Below, piece by piece: positions 26,998-36,622 of a stretch of DNA of 64,000 nt. Source of the stretch: Cyclobacteriaceae bacterium. Lineage in GTDB: Bacteria > Bacteroidota > Bacteroidia > Cytophagales > Cyclobacteriaceae. The position numbers and the translations under genes were made by a program. Where the stretch lies: contig JAHBUD010000002.1 in NCBI GenBank assembly GCA_019638255.1, positions 461,703-525,702 of the forward strand, written 5' to 3'. How positions within the stretch are numbered: position 1 is the first letter of the stretch; every line of letters starts with the position of its first letter. The notes below the pieces were generated by a model that saw only the letters and a list, made by a program, of their open reading frames with translations, had not been told where the DNA came from and ran no database searches.

Positions 26998-29900
26998 ATG
27001 CGCTTTTCGATCCGGTTGGTTTGTGTGTTGCTGTTTGTTCATGGCTCAGGGCATGTAACCATAGCCCAGCAAACCGACAGTCTGCTGCAATTGCTGGACA
27101 AATCCACAACCCCCGAATCAACCGCTCAACTTTATCATCAACTAGCCAGGCATTCTGCGGATAAAAACACTGCGCTGGACTATTACCAAAAGGCACTTAC
27201 CGCTGCCCTGCAAACCAAAAACAACAACCTGATTGCGGAAGCTTATACGAACCTGGGCAAGCATCATCGCCAGCACAGTGATTACCTGCTGGCTATCCCA
27301 CTCTATAATAATGCGCTGCGTGCTATCAACAACCCGGACAATCCTGCCGTGCTAGATACCTATCTTGAACTGGGCATTGCCTACCTTCGCTTGTCTAAAC
27401 TCGACTCAGCGGAATATTATTTACAAAAAGGTATCGACATCACTTCGGTACATCCGGATTCACACATGCAGGCCTCCTTGTATAACATGATGGGTAACCT
27501 GATGAAGGAAAAAAACGATTACAAGGAAGCGATAACCTACTACCTCAAGGCCACTGAAATTTTTGAACAGACGGGTGACGATGATGGACTCACACAAAGT
27601 CTTTCCAACGTTGGCAATCTGCAAAACCTGTCGGGCGATTACGACAAGGCACTTGACTACGCATTGAAAAGTCTGGCGATTGCTGAAAAGATTAACAAGC
27701 AACCATCCATCGCATATTCAAACCGGTTGCTGGGAAGAATCTATCGGAGGCTTGGCCAGTTTGATAATGCGCTGCTTGCCTATGATCAGGCACTGCATGT
27801 TTATCAAACTTCCGGAGCAAAGCGCGATGTAGCAGAAACCCTAACCAGCATCGGAAACATCTATTACGAAAAAGAAAACCTGGAGAAAGCAAAAGCAAAT
27901 TATCTGAAATCCCTGCAGATCAGCAAAACCATTTCCGATTCAGCCAACATGGCATACAGCTATTCGGCTTTGGGATTCGCTTCCTATGAATTAAAGCGCA
28001 ATAAAGAGGCAGTACTCTATTTCGACTCAGCTATTCGTGTGGCCAGACAGCTAAAACTTTTTCCATTGATCATGGATGGCTACCAGGCACTAAGTGAATT
28101 ATATGCAGGTCAGAAAAACTATGAGCTTGCGTATGCGTATCATCAGCGCTATGCATCATTAAGCGACAGCCTGAGCCAAATGCAAAACAAACGGGAGGCT
28201 GCCGCGCTGGAAGCACGTTACCAGAACGAGAAAAAGGAAAATGAAATCCGGACATTAAAAGCTGAGAATGAGATAAACCAATTGCGACTGCAAAAACAAA
28301 GCAGTCAACGAAACTACCTGATCGGCTTTCTCCTTCTTTCGCTTATGGTGATCGGCATGTTCTACTACTTATATCGCGAAAAGCAAAAACTTAATAAAAG
28401 GTTGGCAACACTCAACGAAACACAATCCAGGTTCTTCGCCAATATTTCGCATGAGTTTCGCACGCCACTTACGCTGATTATTGGGCCGCTCCAACAAAAA
28501 ATTGAACAAAATCCTTCATCAGCAGAAACAAAGGATTTTAAAATGATGCATCGAAACGCTGTTCGGCTGCATCGGCTAATTGATGAGATACTCGATTTAT
28601 CAAAAATTGAATCGGGCAATATGAAAATTCAGGCTGTTGAAGGTGACCTGAAACAATTTTTAAGAACTGCGTACGCTTCCTTCGAATCGCTGGCCAACCA
28701 GAAAAAAATCAACTATTCATTACAACTACCGGATGCGGCTATTGTCGGATACTTTGATCGCGATAAAGTGGAGAAGATTGTTTATAATCTTTTATTCAAC
28801 GCGTTAAAGTTTACGCCAGAAGGTGGCACGGTACAACTCATCACCTCGGTTAACACAGACCAACTAACGATACAGGTTGCAGATAACGGCCCGGGCATAC
28901 CGGAAGAAAAACTACCGCACATTTTTGATCGCTTTTTTCAAGTAGAGGAATCGGTAAGCATGCATGGCGGTACAGGTTTAGGGCTTGCGTTATCAAAAGA
29001 ATTGGCCCATGCACATCACGGAACATTAACGGCAGCCAATCAGAAATCGGGCGGAAGTGTATTTACATTAACGTTTCCCATCACATCGGGCTACTATAAA
29101 AATGAATTATCGCCAACGGTTTTATCACCTGCTGATTTTTCATTTAAAACGTACCTGGAAGATGAAGTGATCCATGACACAGCCGTTGATGCTGAAACTG
29201 ACCTGCCGGTATTGGTGATTGCTGAAGATCAATCCGACATGCGTGAATTTATTCGCCAGGTAATGGCAGATCGATATAAAATCATATTGGCTGAAGATGG
29301 AAAAGATGCCTGGGATAAAATTCTGCAACACGTTCCCGACCTGGTAATCAGCGACCTGATGATGCCCGGACTGAATGGCAACGAGTTGTGCAAAAAAATT
29401 AAAAACCATGAAGCCACCAGCCACATTCCGGTGATATTGCTTACCGCGCGTGCCGACCAGCAAAGTAAACTGGAGGGACTGCACACCGGTGCAGATGATT
29501 ACCTGACCAAGCCATTCGATGCGCGTGAATTACAGGCGCGTGTTCAAAACCTGATCGCACAACGCGAAAAATTAAAAGTGTTGTTCGCACACCGTGCTGC
29601 ACCGTTTACGCCTGTTGCCAATCCCGCACCCGAAGAAGCTTTTCTGAACAAGGTCATTGCCATACTGGAAAACAAGTTTTCCAATCCGCAATTCGGGGTG
29701 GATGAATTTACCCGTGAGATCGGCATGAGCCGCATGCAGTTGCACCGTAAACTCAAAGCCCTTACCGATCAATCGCCCGGTGATTTTTTACGACTCTTCC
29801 GGTTGGAACGTGCCAAAAAGCTGCTGGCCGTTAAAGGTGTTTCGGTGAGCGAGGCCGCCTGGCAATCCGGTTTCAATAACCTACCCAACTTCAGCCGACT

Positions 29901-30003
29901 CTTTAAAGCCTGGGCAGGTGTTACCCCTTCCGAATTTCAGCAAAATGAGGGTTCTGCAAGCCCATCTGTTACAAATCAGCAAGACATTGTTACAAATTCG
30001 TAA
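26998..30003 (+). CDS. TPR hybrid two-component system with AraC output (HTCS)
   Basis: 1001 residues. Signal peptide, then a periplasmic TPR array (about 25-400), a coiled coil, one membrane helix (about 440-460, IGFLLLSLMVIGMFYYLY), HisKA with FFANISHEFRTPLT (H485), and HATPase (NALKFTPEGG, ADNGPGIPEE, GGTGLGLALSKEL). A receiver domain with D786 in ISDLMMPG and a C-terminal AraC-type HTH_18 (about 890-985, ending VTPSEFQQ) complete it. HTCS proteins sense an extracytoplasmic signal and bind DNA themselves; many control polysaccharide loci, but here the input is TPR rather than the two-component propeller and the neighbours are adhesins. The last codons overlap the direct-repeat operator at 29967-30033, which makes the adhesin at 30057 and the barrel at 35018 its likely targets. 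Confidence 0.95.
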   Translation: MRFSIRLVCVLLFVHGSGHVTIAQQTDSLLQLLDKSTTPESTAQLYHQLARHSADKNTALDYYQKALTAALQTKNNNLIAEAYTNLGKHHRQHSDYLLAIPLYNNALRAINNPDNPAVLDTYLELGIAYLRLSKLDSAEYYLQKGIDITSVHPDSHMQASLYNMMGNLMKEKNDYKEAITYYLKATEIFEQTGDDDGLTQSLSNVGNLQNLSGDYDKALDYALKSLAIAEKINKQPSIAYSNRLLGRIYRRLGQFDNALLAYDQALHVYQTSGAKRDVAETLTSIGNIYYEKENLEKAKANYLKSLQISKTISDSANMAYSYSALGFASYELKRNKEAVLYFDSAIRVARQLKLFPLIMDGYQALSELYAGQKNYELAYAYHQRYASLSDSLSQMQNKREAAALEARYQNEKKENEIRTLKAENEINQLRLQKQSSQRNYLIGFLLLSLMVIGMFYYLYREKQKLNKRLATLNETQSRFFANISHEFRTPLTLIIGPLQQKIEQNPSSAETKDFKMMHRNAVRLHRLIDEILDLSKIESGNMKIQAVEGDLKQFLRTAYASFESLANQKKINYSLQLPDAAIVGYFDRDKVEKIVYNLLFNALKFTPEGGTVQLITSVNTDQLTIQVADNGPGIPEEKLPHIFDRFFQVEESVSMHGGTGLGLALSKELAHAHHGTLTAANQKSGGSVFTLTFPITSGYYKNELSPTVLSPADFSFKTYLEDEVIHDTAVDAETDLPVLVIAEDQSDMREFIRQVMADRYKIILAEDGKDAWDKILQHVPDLVISDLMMPGLNGNELCKKIKNHEATSHIPVILLTARADQQSKLEGLHTGADDYLTKPFDARELQARVQNLIAQREKLKVLFAHRAAPFTPVANPAPEEAFLNKVIAILENKFSNPQFGVDEFTREIGMSRMQLHRKLKALTDQSPGDFLRLFRLERAKKLLAVKGVSVSEAAWQSGFNNLPNFSRLFKAWAGVTPSEFQQNEGSASPSVTNQQDIVTNS

Positions 30004-30033
30004 TAGTCTGATTTTAGGCTACCGTTAAATTTG
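29967..30033 (+). promoter_or_regulatory. Direct-repeat operator plus TAnnTTTG promoter of the 30057 adhesin
   Basis: TGTTACAAAT occurs at 29967-29976 and 29988-29997, 21 bp apart, so on the same helix face. TAAATTTG (fits TAnnTTTG) follows at 30026-30033, 24 bp before the ATG at 30057. The same spacing is repeated exactly upstream of 35018. The boxes overlap the last codons and stop of the hybrid kinase gene. Confidence 0.75.
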
Positions 30034-30056
30034 AATAGTTCCTAACCTGATTACTC

Positions 30057-33000
30057 ATGTTCATATTCCCTCCGCTACATACCCGTAATTTATTAGTGAA
30101 ATTTTTGTTTGCGGGCTTACTTTGTGTGTCAGCAAGTAGCCTTGTACAAGGTCAGATTACAAGTACGTTTGATACGGATACGGAGGGCTGGGTAGTGACA
30201 GACATCAATAACCAGGCTCCTCAAAGTATAACATTCAATGCTTCAGGTGGAAACCCGGGAGGATTCGCATCGGCAGTAATTACCTCCATCTATGGACACT
30301 ACTGGACATCCCCTGCTAAATTTAATGGCAACATTGCATACCGCTCGTATGGCCAATTGTTACGGTACGATCTTCAAATTAATGTTACGCCAACCGTTCA
30401 CAGCATTTACGGTGATGTGATGATTGACGCAACCAGCGGGCATCGAATTGTATACACACACCCTGATTTTCCTGCTGTGTCTCCCGGCTGGCAATCCTTT
30501 TCGGTACGGTTAGATGAAACGGTCGATTGGAGGTGGGGAGGTGCAAATGGGCCGGTTGCCACTCGCCAACAAATTATGACTGTACTTACTGATGTAAGAG
30601 GGATTCGCATTAGTGGTCAGTATACAAACACGCAACCCATCATCAGCGGAATTGATAATGTTATTCTTGAGCAGCGTAGCCCCTTGCCGCCAAGACCAGC
30701 CGTTAGTAGTATGTCGTCCAACTCCGGTGCACCCGGAACTTCCATCACCATCAACGGAAGTAACTTTAGTCCAATCGCTTCAGAAAATCTTGTGCAGTTC
30801 GGAGGAATCTCAGGCACAATTACCGCAGCATCTTCCAGCGCACTTACGGTTACCGTACCCATAGGTGCACGGTATGGAAACGTTACCATAATAAATAAGG
30901 CCACCGGGCTAATACATGAAACTGTAAAACCATTTACCCCAACGTTTAAAGATGGCGGAAGGATCATTCCGGCCTCGTTCAAACCTGCGCTCGACATTGT
31001 TTCTGATGCTTTAGGTAATACAGCATCAGGGAGTATCAATGGTATTCAGGCTTTCGATATGGATGGCGATGGATGGAGTGATATCATTGCTTCGTCATCC
31101 GGAAACAACGTTTCTGTCTACCGCAATCTCGGTGCAGGTGGAGAAATTACATCCACATCATTTGCAGCTCCTGTGATATTGGGTGGCGGTGGAAATAGCG
31201 GAAGCTTGCGCATAGCAGATCTCGATGGTGACGGAAAGCCCGACATTATCAGCAGCTACTCAGACGGCTGGCTAATGTCCTTTACCACTTTCCGAAACAC
31301 AAGCTCACCAGGTGCATTGTCATTTGAACCGGTAGCGCTGTGGTCAGGTCTTGTGTATTCAGGAAGGCTCTCGGATGTAGTGGATGTAGACGGTGATGGA
31401 TTACCCGATTTAGTAGGACAGCATGGTGCGGGTAGTGGTGCCGTTGATTTTTGGATCGCGCAAAATATCAGCACACCGGGTAAAATCCGGTTTGCCCACT
31501 CCATTAGCTATTTCGGTGCTGCGCTGCTGGATGCAGGTGCTGGTGCAACCGCAGGGGATTTGAATGGTGATGGAAAACCGGATTTTGTAGTAAGACATTG
31601 GTTTGGCAGTGTTTTTTCAATAATCACTAACACCTCAACCCCGGGAGCAATATCCTTTGAAGGTCCGGCTTCATTTAGCCAGGGTTCGAACGGGGATTTT
31701 TTTGTACTTGCCGATTTCAATGAAGATGGCAAGCTGGATATAGCCTGGAGACAAGGGTTTAACAATGATGATGTGCGGATCCGGTTGAATACAAATACCG
31801 GGGGAGTAATCACAGCAGCTGATTTTGCTACCGAAGTTATCCTCGATACTGATATTTTCAACGGTGGTGCAGTTACCATTGGTGATATCAATGGTGACGA
31901 AAAACCAGATCTCATCACCACGGATAGTGAAAAGATGGCCATTTTTGAAAACGTCTTTTCCGGAGGCGCTTTTAATGCTAATGCCCTTGTACCCGGATTT
32001 CTACTTCCGGTTGGATTATACATAAATGGCAACGCTTCCGCCCCTGCGGTTGCTGATCTTAATCACAACGGCAAGCCCGATCTCATTTTTGCCATGAACA
32101 CTACGCCTATTCGCATCATGGTAATGGAAAATAAAAATACCCATGCTCCGGTTATTTCATTGAACACAGTTTCACCCCTATCCGCGCCCGTAGGAAGTAC
32201 CATCACCATTACCGGAAACTATTTTTCAACCGTGCTTGATGAAAACCATGTTACCATTGGAGGTGTAAAAGCTACCGTAACATCAGCTACGCCTGATGAA
32301 CTCAAGGTAATTGTTCCCGAAGGTGCTTCACAGGGCATGGTTAGCGTTACACGCGATGGGCTCACCGGCCAGTATCATCTTCCCTTCACCGTTGCCTTTG
32401 GCGCTGGTGTAGATTTTTCGGATGCCCATTTTGCACCTCCTGTTTCATTTACGCTTTCCGGTGCACGATATGATCCGGTTGTTACCGATTTAAACAATGA
32501 CGGCAAACCCGATATCATGGCGGATGGAACATCGGGTAGCTTTGCCTTCCGTAACACACATAGTAACGGAAACATCACAGCGTCTTCTTTATCCATGAGC
32601 GGCCCAATTTCAAATGCAACTACTCCAACATTATTTGATCTTGACGGAGACACCAGAATTGACCTTGTTGGAGGCAGCAACATTTACAGAAATGTAAGTT
32701 CGGCAGATCCTATTGAATACAATTCACCGGTTACATTACCTCCTGGTGGCTTCTACTTCAATGGCTTCGCTGACTTCAATCAAGATGGTAAAATTGATTT
32801 GATTAGTGTAGCCTGGTCTGCTGTTTACCTGGTTGAAAACAGGACAAGGGAAGGCGAATTTGTGGGACTTGGTTATGCAAGCTCCTTCGGCAATGCCATT
32901 GCCTATCCAAAACCTTCCGATGGCGGATCGGTAGTTGCTGCTGATTTCGACAACGATGGAGAAACTGATTTCGCGGCCACAAACCCCACTACAGATAATG

Positions 33001-34883
33001 TTTCGGTGTGGAGAAACAATGGAGCCTTTCGAATCACCAACACCCAGTTCACCGCATTGCCAACCATTGCTGTTGGTGATAATCCTTCCCGAATTTATAC
33101 TGGTGATTTTGATCGGGATGGAAAAATTGATTTGCTGATTATCCACGCTACCGGTACAACCACAACACAAATTACCATACTGCAAAACCAGAGTACACCC
33201 GGTACTATTTCATTCAGTGCCCCCATCAACCTCACCAACACATCGGCATTAACCGTTGCCCATGTTGCTGACCTGGACGGTGATGGTAAACCTGAAATCA
33301 TTACCACCAGTGAAAGTGGTAATCGTTTCTCGATCTTTAAAAATATTCATACTTCTGGAGCGTTGACAGCAGCTTCATTTGCAGCACCGTTTAACACAAC
33401 GGTTACGGGCCCACGCGGGTTAACCACAGGCGACTTAAATCTGGATGGTAAACCTGAAATAATCATTACTCGTGCCGCAGGATTTTTGGTTGTTTACGAA
33501 AACCTTATACCCACCACTTCAATCACAATTTCAACGCAACCCATTACACCAAATAACGTCTGCGTAGGAAGTTCCACTTCGTTCACTACAGCAGCCACCG
33601 GTACGACCAACATCACCTACCAATGGCAGAAGTTTGATGGCAGTGTGTTTGTTGATCTTGTCAACAACACAACGTATTCCGGTGTCACCACGGCTTCGTT
33701 GAGTATCGCAAATGCCTCTGCTTCTGAAGCCGGTGACTATCGTTGTCTCATCAAAGGCGATCTCGCAGCGGATATATTTACCAATGTGGCTACACTTGTA
33801 GTAAATGCTTTGCCTTTACCTCCCGATGCATCGGACGCGACCCGCTGCGGACCAGGCTCGGTTACACTTACCGCTTCCGGTGGTGCACCGGGTGAATACC
33901 GTTGGTACACGCAAACCCCGCTTGAACTTATTACCGGTGAGGTGAACGAAACATTTACTACGCCTGTTCTTGCTGCATCAACTAACTATCTCGTTTCTAT
34001 TGCCAATGCTTTCTGCGAAAGCAACCGCGTAACGGTAACTGCCATCATTTCATCTGTGCCTGAGCAACCGGTCATTGCTTCAAGCATCACGCCTGTCGCC
34101 AATGCCGTGAGTGTGTGCAGCAGCAGTACACTCACCTTAACTGCGCCTGCAGGCTTCGCTTCTTACTTATGGTCTAACGGGGAAACCACACAGCAAATTT
34201 CTCCGGCCTCCAGCGGAGCGTACTCCGTTACGGTAACTAATGCCGGTGGTTGTGTCAGTCCCGTTTCGGTATCGCTCACCGTTACCATCATTCCCGAGCC
34301 GTGCGGCAATCAGCCACCAATAATTATTTCTACATTAACAGGATTGTCCATTGAAGGTGTTGTTCGGATTGACCTGACTCCTTTATTAAGTGATCCGGAT
34401 GATAACCTGGACCTGGGCAGCTTGCGGGTGTTGAATACACAAACTACAGCGGGGGCATCTGCGTCCATCAATGCCGCCAACGAACTCATCCTCAATTACG
34501 GTGGAGTGCTCTTTACCGGTCAAGACAGGATCAGTATTGAAGTATGCGATTTGTTAGGAGCCTGCACGCAGCAGCAACTCACTATTTATGTTGAAGGTGA
34601 TATTATTGTGCGCACGGGCTTCTCGCCCAATGGCGATGGGCAAAATGATTTCTTCCAGATTGATTACATCAACTTATTCCCCGACACCCAGCAGAACAAA
34701 GTCACCATCTTCAACCGCTGGGGCGACATGGTGTTTGAAATGGCCAACTACGACAACCAATCGCGGGTGTTCAGGGGGTTGAGCAGAAACGGTAATGAAC
34801 TCCCTTCGGGCACATACTTCTATAGAATAGAGTTTACCAGCGGGCGGGCTGTCAAAGTCGGGTATTTGTCTTTAAAAAAGTGA
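30057..34883 (+). CDS. Giant laminin-B/IPT/FG-GAP/Ig-like type B T9SS surface protein, paralogue of the 14868 product
   Basis: 1608 residues. A longer signal region (cleavage near VQGQ, about 31), laminin-B-like module (TDTEGWVV, GGNPGGFAS), IPT, FG-GAP run with DMDGDGWSD and DLDGDGKPD cores, second IPT, second FG-GAP run, Ig-like modules, cadherin-like domain, and sorting domain ending GYLSLKK follow the same order as the 14868 product. The two diverge along most of their length but are almost identical in two tracts (33588-33889 and 34290-34846). It is driven by the direct-repeat promoter beside the hybrid kinase, so it probably belongs to that kinase's regulon. Predicted calcium-binding surface adhesin; ligand unknown. 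Confidence 0.93.
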   Translation: MFIFPPLHTRNLLVKFLFAGLLCVSASSLVQGQITSTFDTDTEGWVVTDINNQAPQSITFNASGGNPGGFASAVITSIYGHYWTSPAKFNGNIAYRSYGQLLRYDLQINVTPTVHSIYGDVMIDATSGHRIVYTHPDFPAVSPGWQSFSVRLDETVDWRWGGANGPVATRQQIMTVLTDVRGIRISGQYTNTQPIISGIDNVILEQRSPLPPRPAVSSMSSNSGAPGTSITINGSNFSPIASENLVQFGGISGTITAASSSALTVTVPIGARYGNVTIINKATGLIHETVKPFTPTFKDGGRIIPASFKPALDIVSDALGNTASGSINGIQAFDMDGDGWSDIIASSSGNNVSVYRNLGAGGEITSTSFAAPVILGGGGNSGSLRIADLDGDGKPDIISSYSDGWLMSFTTFRNTSSPGALSFEPVALWSGLVYSGRLSDVVDVDGDGLPDLVGQHGAGSGAVDFWIAQNISTPGKIRFAHSISYFGAALLDAGAGATAGDLNGDGKPDFVVRHWFGSVFSIITNTSTPGAISFEGPASFSQGSNGDFFVLADFNEDGKLDIAWRQGFNNDDVRIRLNTNTGGVITAADFATEVILDTDIFNGGAVTIGDINGDEKPDLITTDSEKMAIFENVFSGGAFNANALVPGFLLPVGLYINGNASAPAVADLNHNGKPDLIFAMNTTPIRIMVMENKNTHAPVISLNTVSPLSAPVGSTITITGNYFSTVLDENHVTIGGVKATVTSATPDELKVIVPEGASQGMVSVTRDGLTGQYHLPFTVAFGAGVDFSDAHFAPPVSFTLSGARYDPVVTDLNNDGKPDIMADGTSGSFAFRNTHSNGNITASSLSMSGPISNATTPTLFDLDGDTRIDLVGGSNIYRNVSSADPIEYNSPVTLPPGGFYFNGFADFNQDGKIDLISVAWSAVYLVENRTREGEFVGLGYASSFGNAIAYPKPSDGGSVVAADFDNDGETDFAATNPTTDNVSVWRNNGAFRITNTQFTALPTIAVGDNPSRIYTGDFDRDGKIDLLIIHATGTTTTQITILQNQSTPGTISFSAPINLTNTSALTVAHVADLDGDGKPEIITTSESGNRFSIFKNIHTSGALTAASFAAPFNTTVTGPRGLTTGDLNLDGKPEIIITRAAGFLVVYENLIPTTSITISTQPITPNNVCVGSSTSFTTAATGTTNITYQWQKFDGSVFVDLVNNTTYSGVTTASLSIANASASEAGDYRCLIKGDLAADIFTNVATLVVNALPLPPDASDATRCGPGSVTLTASGGAPGEYRWYTQTPLELITGEVNETFTTPVLAASTNYLVSIANAFCESNRVTVTAIISSVPEQPVIASSITPVANAVSVCSSSTLTLTAPAGFASYLWSNGETTQQISPASSGAYSVTVTNAGGCVSPVSVSLTVTIIPEPCGNQPPIIISTLTGLSIEGVVRIDLTPLLSDPDDNLDLGSLRVLNTQTTAGASASINAANELILNYGGVLFTGQDRISIEVCDLLGACTQQQLTIYVEGDIIVRTGFSPNGDGQNDFFQIDYINLFPDTQQNKVTIFNRWGDMVFEMANYDNQSRVFRGLSRNGNELPSGTYFYRIEFTSGRAVKVGYLSLKK
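33588..33889 (+). repeat. Gene-conversion tract A, copy 2
   Basis: Partner of 18330-18631, in the same reading frame and same domain position. Confidence 0.85.
34290..34846 (+). repeat. Gene-conversion tract B, copy 2
   Basis: Partner of 19032-19588. Identity ends inside the last 12 codons: beyond it one gene reads KMETGFVSLKR and the other AVKVGYLSLKK. Confidence 0.85.
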
Positions 34884-34927
34884 TTTGAATTGATAAAGGA
34901 TCAGGGAATCATCTTCCTTAGTCATTT

Positions 34928-34994
34928 TGTTACAAATCAGCAAGACATTGTTACAAATCCGTAACGGTGCTGGGGGATACCGGGGTTAATTTTG
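34928..34994 (+). promoter_or_regulatory. Direct-repeat operator plus TAnnTTTG promoter of the 35018 barrel gene
   Basis: TGTTACAAAT at 34928-34937 and 34949-34958 (21 bp apart), then 28 bp, then TAATTTTG at 34987-34994, then 24 bp to the ATG at 35018. Every interval equals that at 29967-30033, while sequence between the elements downstream of the second box is largely different. Confidence 0.75.
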
Positions 34995-35017
34995 TGTAAC
35001 ACTAAAACCTTTCAGCC

Positions 35018-35758
35018 ATGAAAAAATACCTGCTTGCTTTGTTAATCGCAATAATCTCTATCAGTGTAAGCGCTCAAACACTTTCGGTAATTCCCAAAAT
35101 CGGTATCACGGTATCAACTATTTCGGTGGAGGAAACTGATATTGTATCCTTTCCAGGCTTTGAAGATGAAATCAAATCGAAAATCGGTTTTACAATAGGT
35201 GCTGCACTTAACTATTCAATTAATGACAGGATTTCAATACAACCAGAGTTCAACTTTATTCAGAAAGGCTATACAGAAAAGTCCACTTCAACCTGGATGG
35301 AAGATGATGATGGGCGTATCATCACCTCGGTAACTACATCCACAACAAAAAACACATTAAACTATCTTGAAATACCAGCATTGGTGAAAATCTCTTTCGG
35401 AGGCGACACAAAATTCTATGTCCTTGCAGGTCCATCTTTTGGCATTGGCCTTGGAGGAAAATATACGTATGACAGCAAATTAACAGAGTCATACGATGAT
35501 GTTTCAGATACCTTTACGTATAGCGGTGAAGGAAATATCAAGTTTGGTGACAGGCCAGAAAGCGCTGAAGGTATGTATATCGACAATCGCCTCGACTTCG
35601 GGCTTCAGTTGGGTGGAGGTATTTTGATTGCCCGGAAAATATTGATTGAAGCCCGGTATGGATTAGGCTTGTCGAATCTTTACGACTCGGAAAATAATCT
35701 GGAAACAAAAAACAGAGTTTTCCAACTAACAGCAGGCATACCCTTGACGCTTCAGTAA
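35018..35758 (+). CDS. PorT-like outer-membrane beta-barrel protein
   Basis: 246 residues. The signal peptide ends near SVSAQ (20). The mature chain alternates short amphipathic strands and polar turns typical of an eight-stranded outer-membrane barrel: PKIGITVST, GFTIGAALNYSINDRISIQPEFNFIQKG, LNYLEIPALVKISF, KFYVLAGPSFGIGLGG, LQLGGGILIARKILIEARYGLGLSNL. It ends in a barrel-like strand FQLTAGIPLTLQ. It is a paralogue of the 47457 product. It has its own direct-repeat promoter matching that of the adhesin before it, which implies joint control. A scaffold or envelope role is likely; a specific activity cannot be inferred. Confidence 0.88.
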   Translation: MKKYLLALLIAIISISVSAQTLSVIPKIGITVSTISVEETDIVSFPGFEDEIKSKIGFTIGAALNYSINDRISIQPEFNFIQKGYTEKSTSTWMEDDDGRIITSVTTSTTKNTLNYLEIPALVKISFGGDTKFYVLAGPSFGIGLGGKYTYDSKLTESYDDVSDTFTYSGEGNIKFGDRPESAEGMYIDNRLDFGLQLGGGILIARKILIEARYGLGLSNLYDSENNLETKNRVFQLTAGIPLTLQ

Positions 35759-35785
35759 GTCAGTTATCATTTTGCCTTGGTCTGA

Positions 35786-36004
35786 TTTATTGATTCAAGC
35801 CCGTTAACGCAACAAAACCGGGTTAGCATTTACAACCGCTGGGGCGATTTGATTTTTGATATTGAAAACTACGACAATGACACCCGGGTGTTTGCAGGAT
35901 TAAGCAATAGCGGAAGCGAACTTCCTTCAGGCACCTATTACTATAAAATAGAATTTACCAGTGGCCAGCCCACTATCAACGGCTTCCTTTCCTTGAAGCG
36001 ATGA
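35786..36004 (+). pseudogene. Orphan C-terminal fragment of a type B T9SS protein
   Basis: A 72-codon frame without a start, entered after a TGA, reads LTQQNRVSIYNRWGDLIFD, then VFAGLSNSGSELPSGTYYYK and ends GFLSLKR. This is the last two thirds of a sorting domain; everything upstream is gone. It shows that a further adhesin gene once ended here. Confidence 0.8.
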
Positions 36005-36054
36005 AGCCTTAAATTATCAGTGCATTAATCTTTCAACGTTCATCGCAGTAAAAC

Positions 36055-36417
36055 CTAAAACTGCATCGGCAACACATATTCTTTAATGACCGGTTCAGAA
36101 CTTCGTGTCTTCACTTCTACTTTTGCCTTAAGCGGAGTTCCGGTGACCAGATAAGTCTTCACATAACGATCGGGATAATACATCCACGAGTGCTTCTCAA
36201 GAAGGTAATCCGTTACGCCTTCTTTTTTGGCCAAGTAATTCCATCGTTCAACCGCCAACGGTTCATAATTCACAATCGTTCCCATAAAATGTACTTGAAT
36301 GCCGGGCTTGGCATGATTGCCCAATTCGGTGCAACTGTCAACAGCAATGGTGAGTGTGGAATTGTCTTCAAGGTCCCTTACCGACCATTCATCAATACGG
36401 GTTTTTACGTTTGCCAT
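36055..36417 (-). CDS. Small conserved-looking protein of unknown function
   Basis: 120 residues, no signal peptide and no membrane helix. The sequence is mixed alpha/beta with a central VHFMGTIVNYEPLAVERWNYLAKKEG stretch (helix likely at 50-65), a WMYYPDRYVKTYLV segment and a beta-rich tail. I do not recognise it. It stands alone on the minus strand between two fragments of sorting domains (35786-36004 and 36476-36508), so it may have been inserted there. Coding potential rests on a full-length open frame and balanced composition. Confidence 0.55.
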   Translation of the reverse strand: MANVKTRIDEWSVRDLEDNSTLTIAVDSCTELGNHAKPGIQVHFMGTIVNYEPLAVERWNYLAKKEGVTDYLLEKHSWMYYPDRYVKTYLVTGTPLKAKVEVKTRSSEPVIKEYVLPMQF

Positions 36418-36475
36418 GTTTGTCAGGTTTAAATGATGAAGCGATTAGTAGATGAATTTAACAATTACTACGCTT

Positions 36476-36508
36476 ATTCCGTACCGCTGGGGTGATTTTA
36501 TTTGGTGA
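36476..36508 (+). pseudogene. Possible micro-remnant of a type B sorting domain
   Basis: Ten codons read IPYRWGDFIW before TGA, close to the domain core IYNRWGDLVW of neighbouring paralogues. Too short to be certain; chance similarity is possible. Confidence 0.3.
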
Positions 36509-36622
36509 CGATGTAATACAGTTATTCCTAAGTGTCACACTGAAAGGTACAATTTCATTTACCTGTTGGTTGTGCTCCAATGATTTGATTAGCTTTAACA
36601 ATCATTAATTTTAAAACCCGGC

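Noticed and set aside
30617..31039. Long antisense open frame inside the 30057 adhesin
   Set aside because: It is a shadow of a repetitive Thr/Ser/Gly-rich coding sequence; no start context and no recognisable motif. Similar shadows at 31508-32032 and 25685-26005 were dropped for the same reason.
29967..34958. The repeated segment of about 30 bp as target-site or attachment-site duplication around the 30057 gene
   Set aside because: Both copies stand at the same distance from a promoter box and a start codon, each contains an internal 21-bp direct repeat, and no integrase or transposase is near. An operator explains it better.
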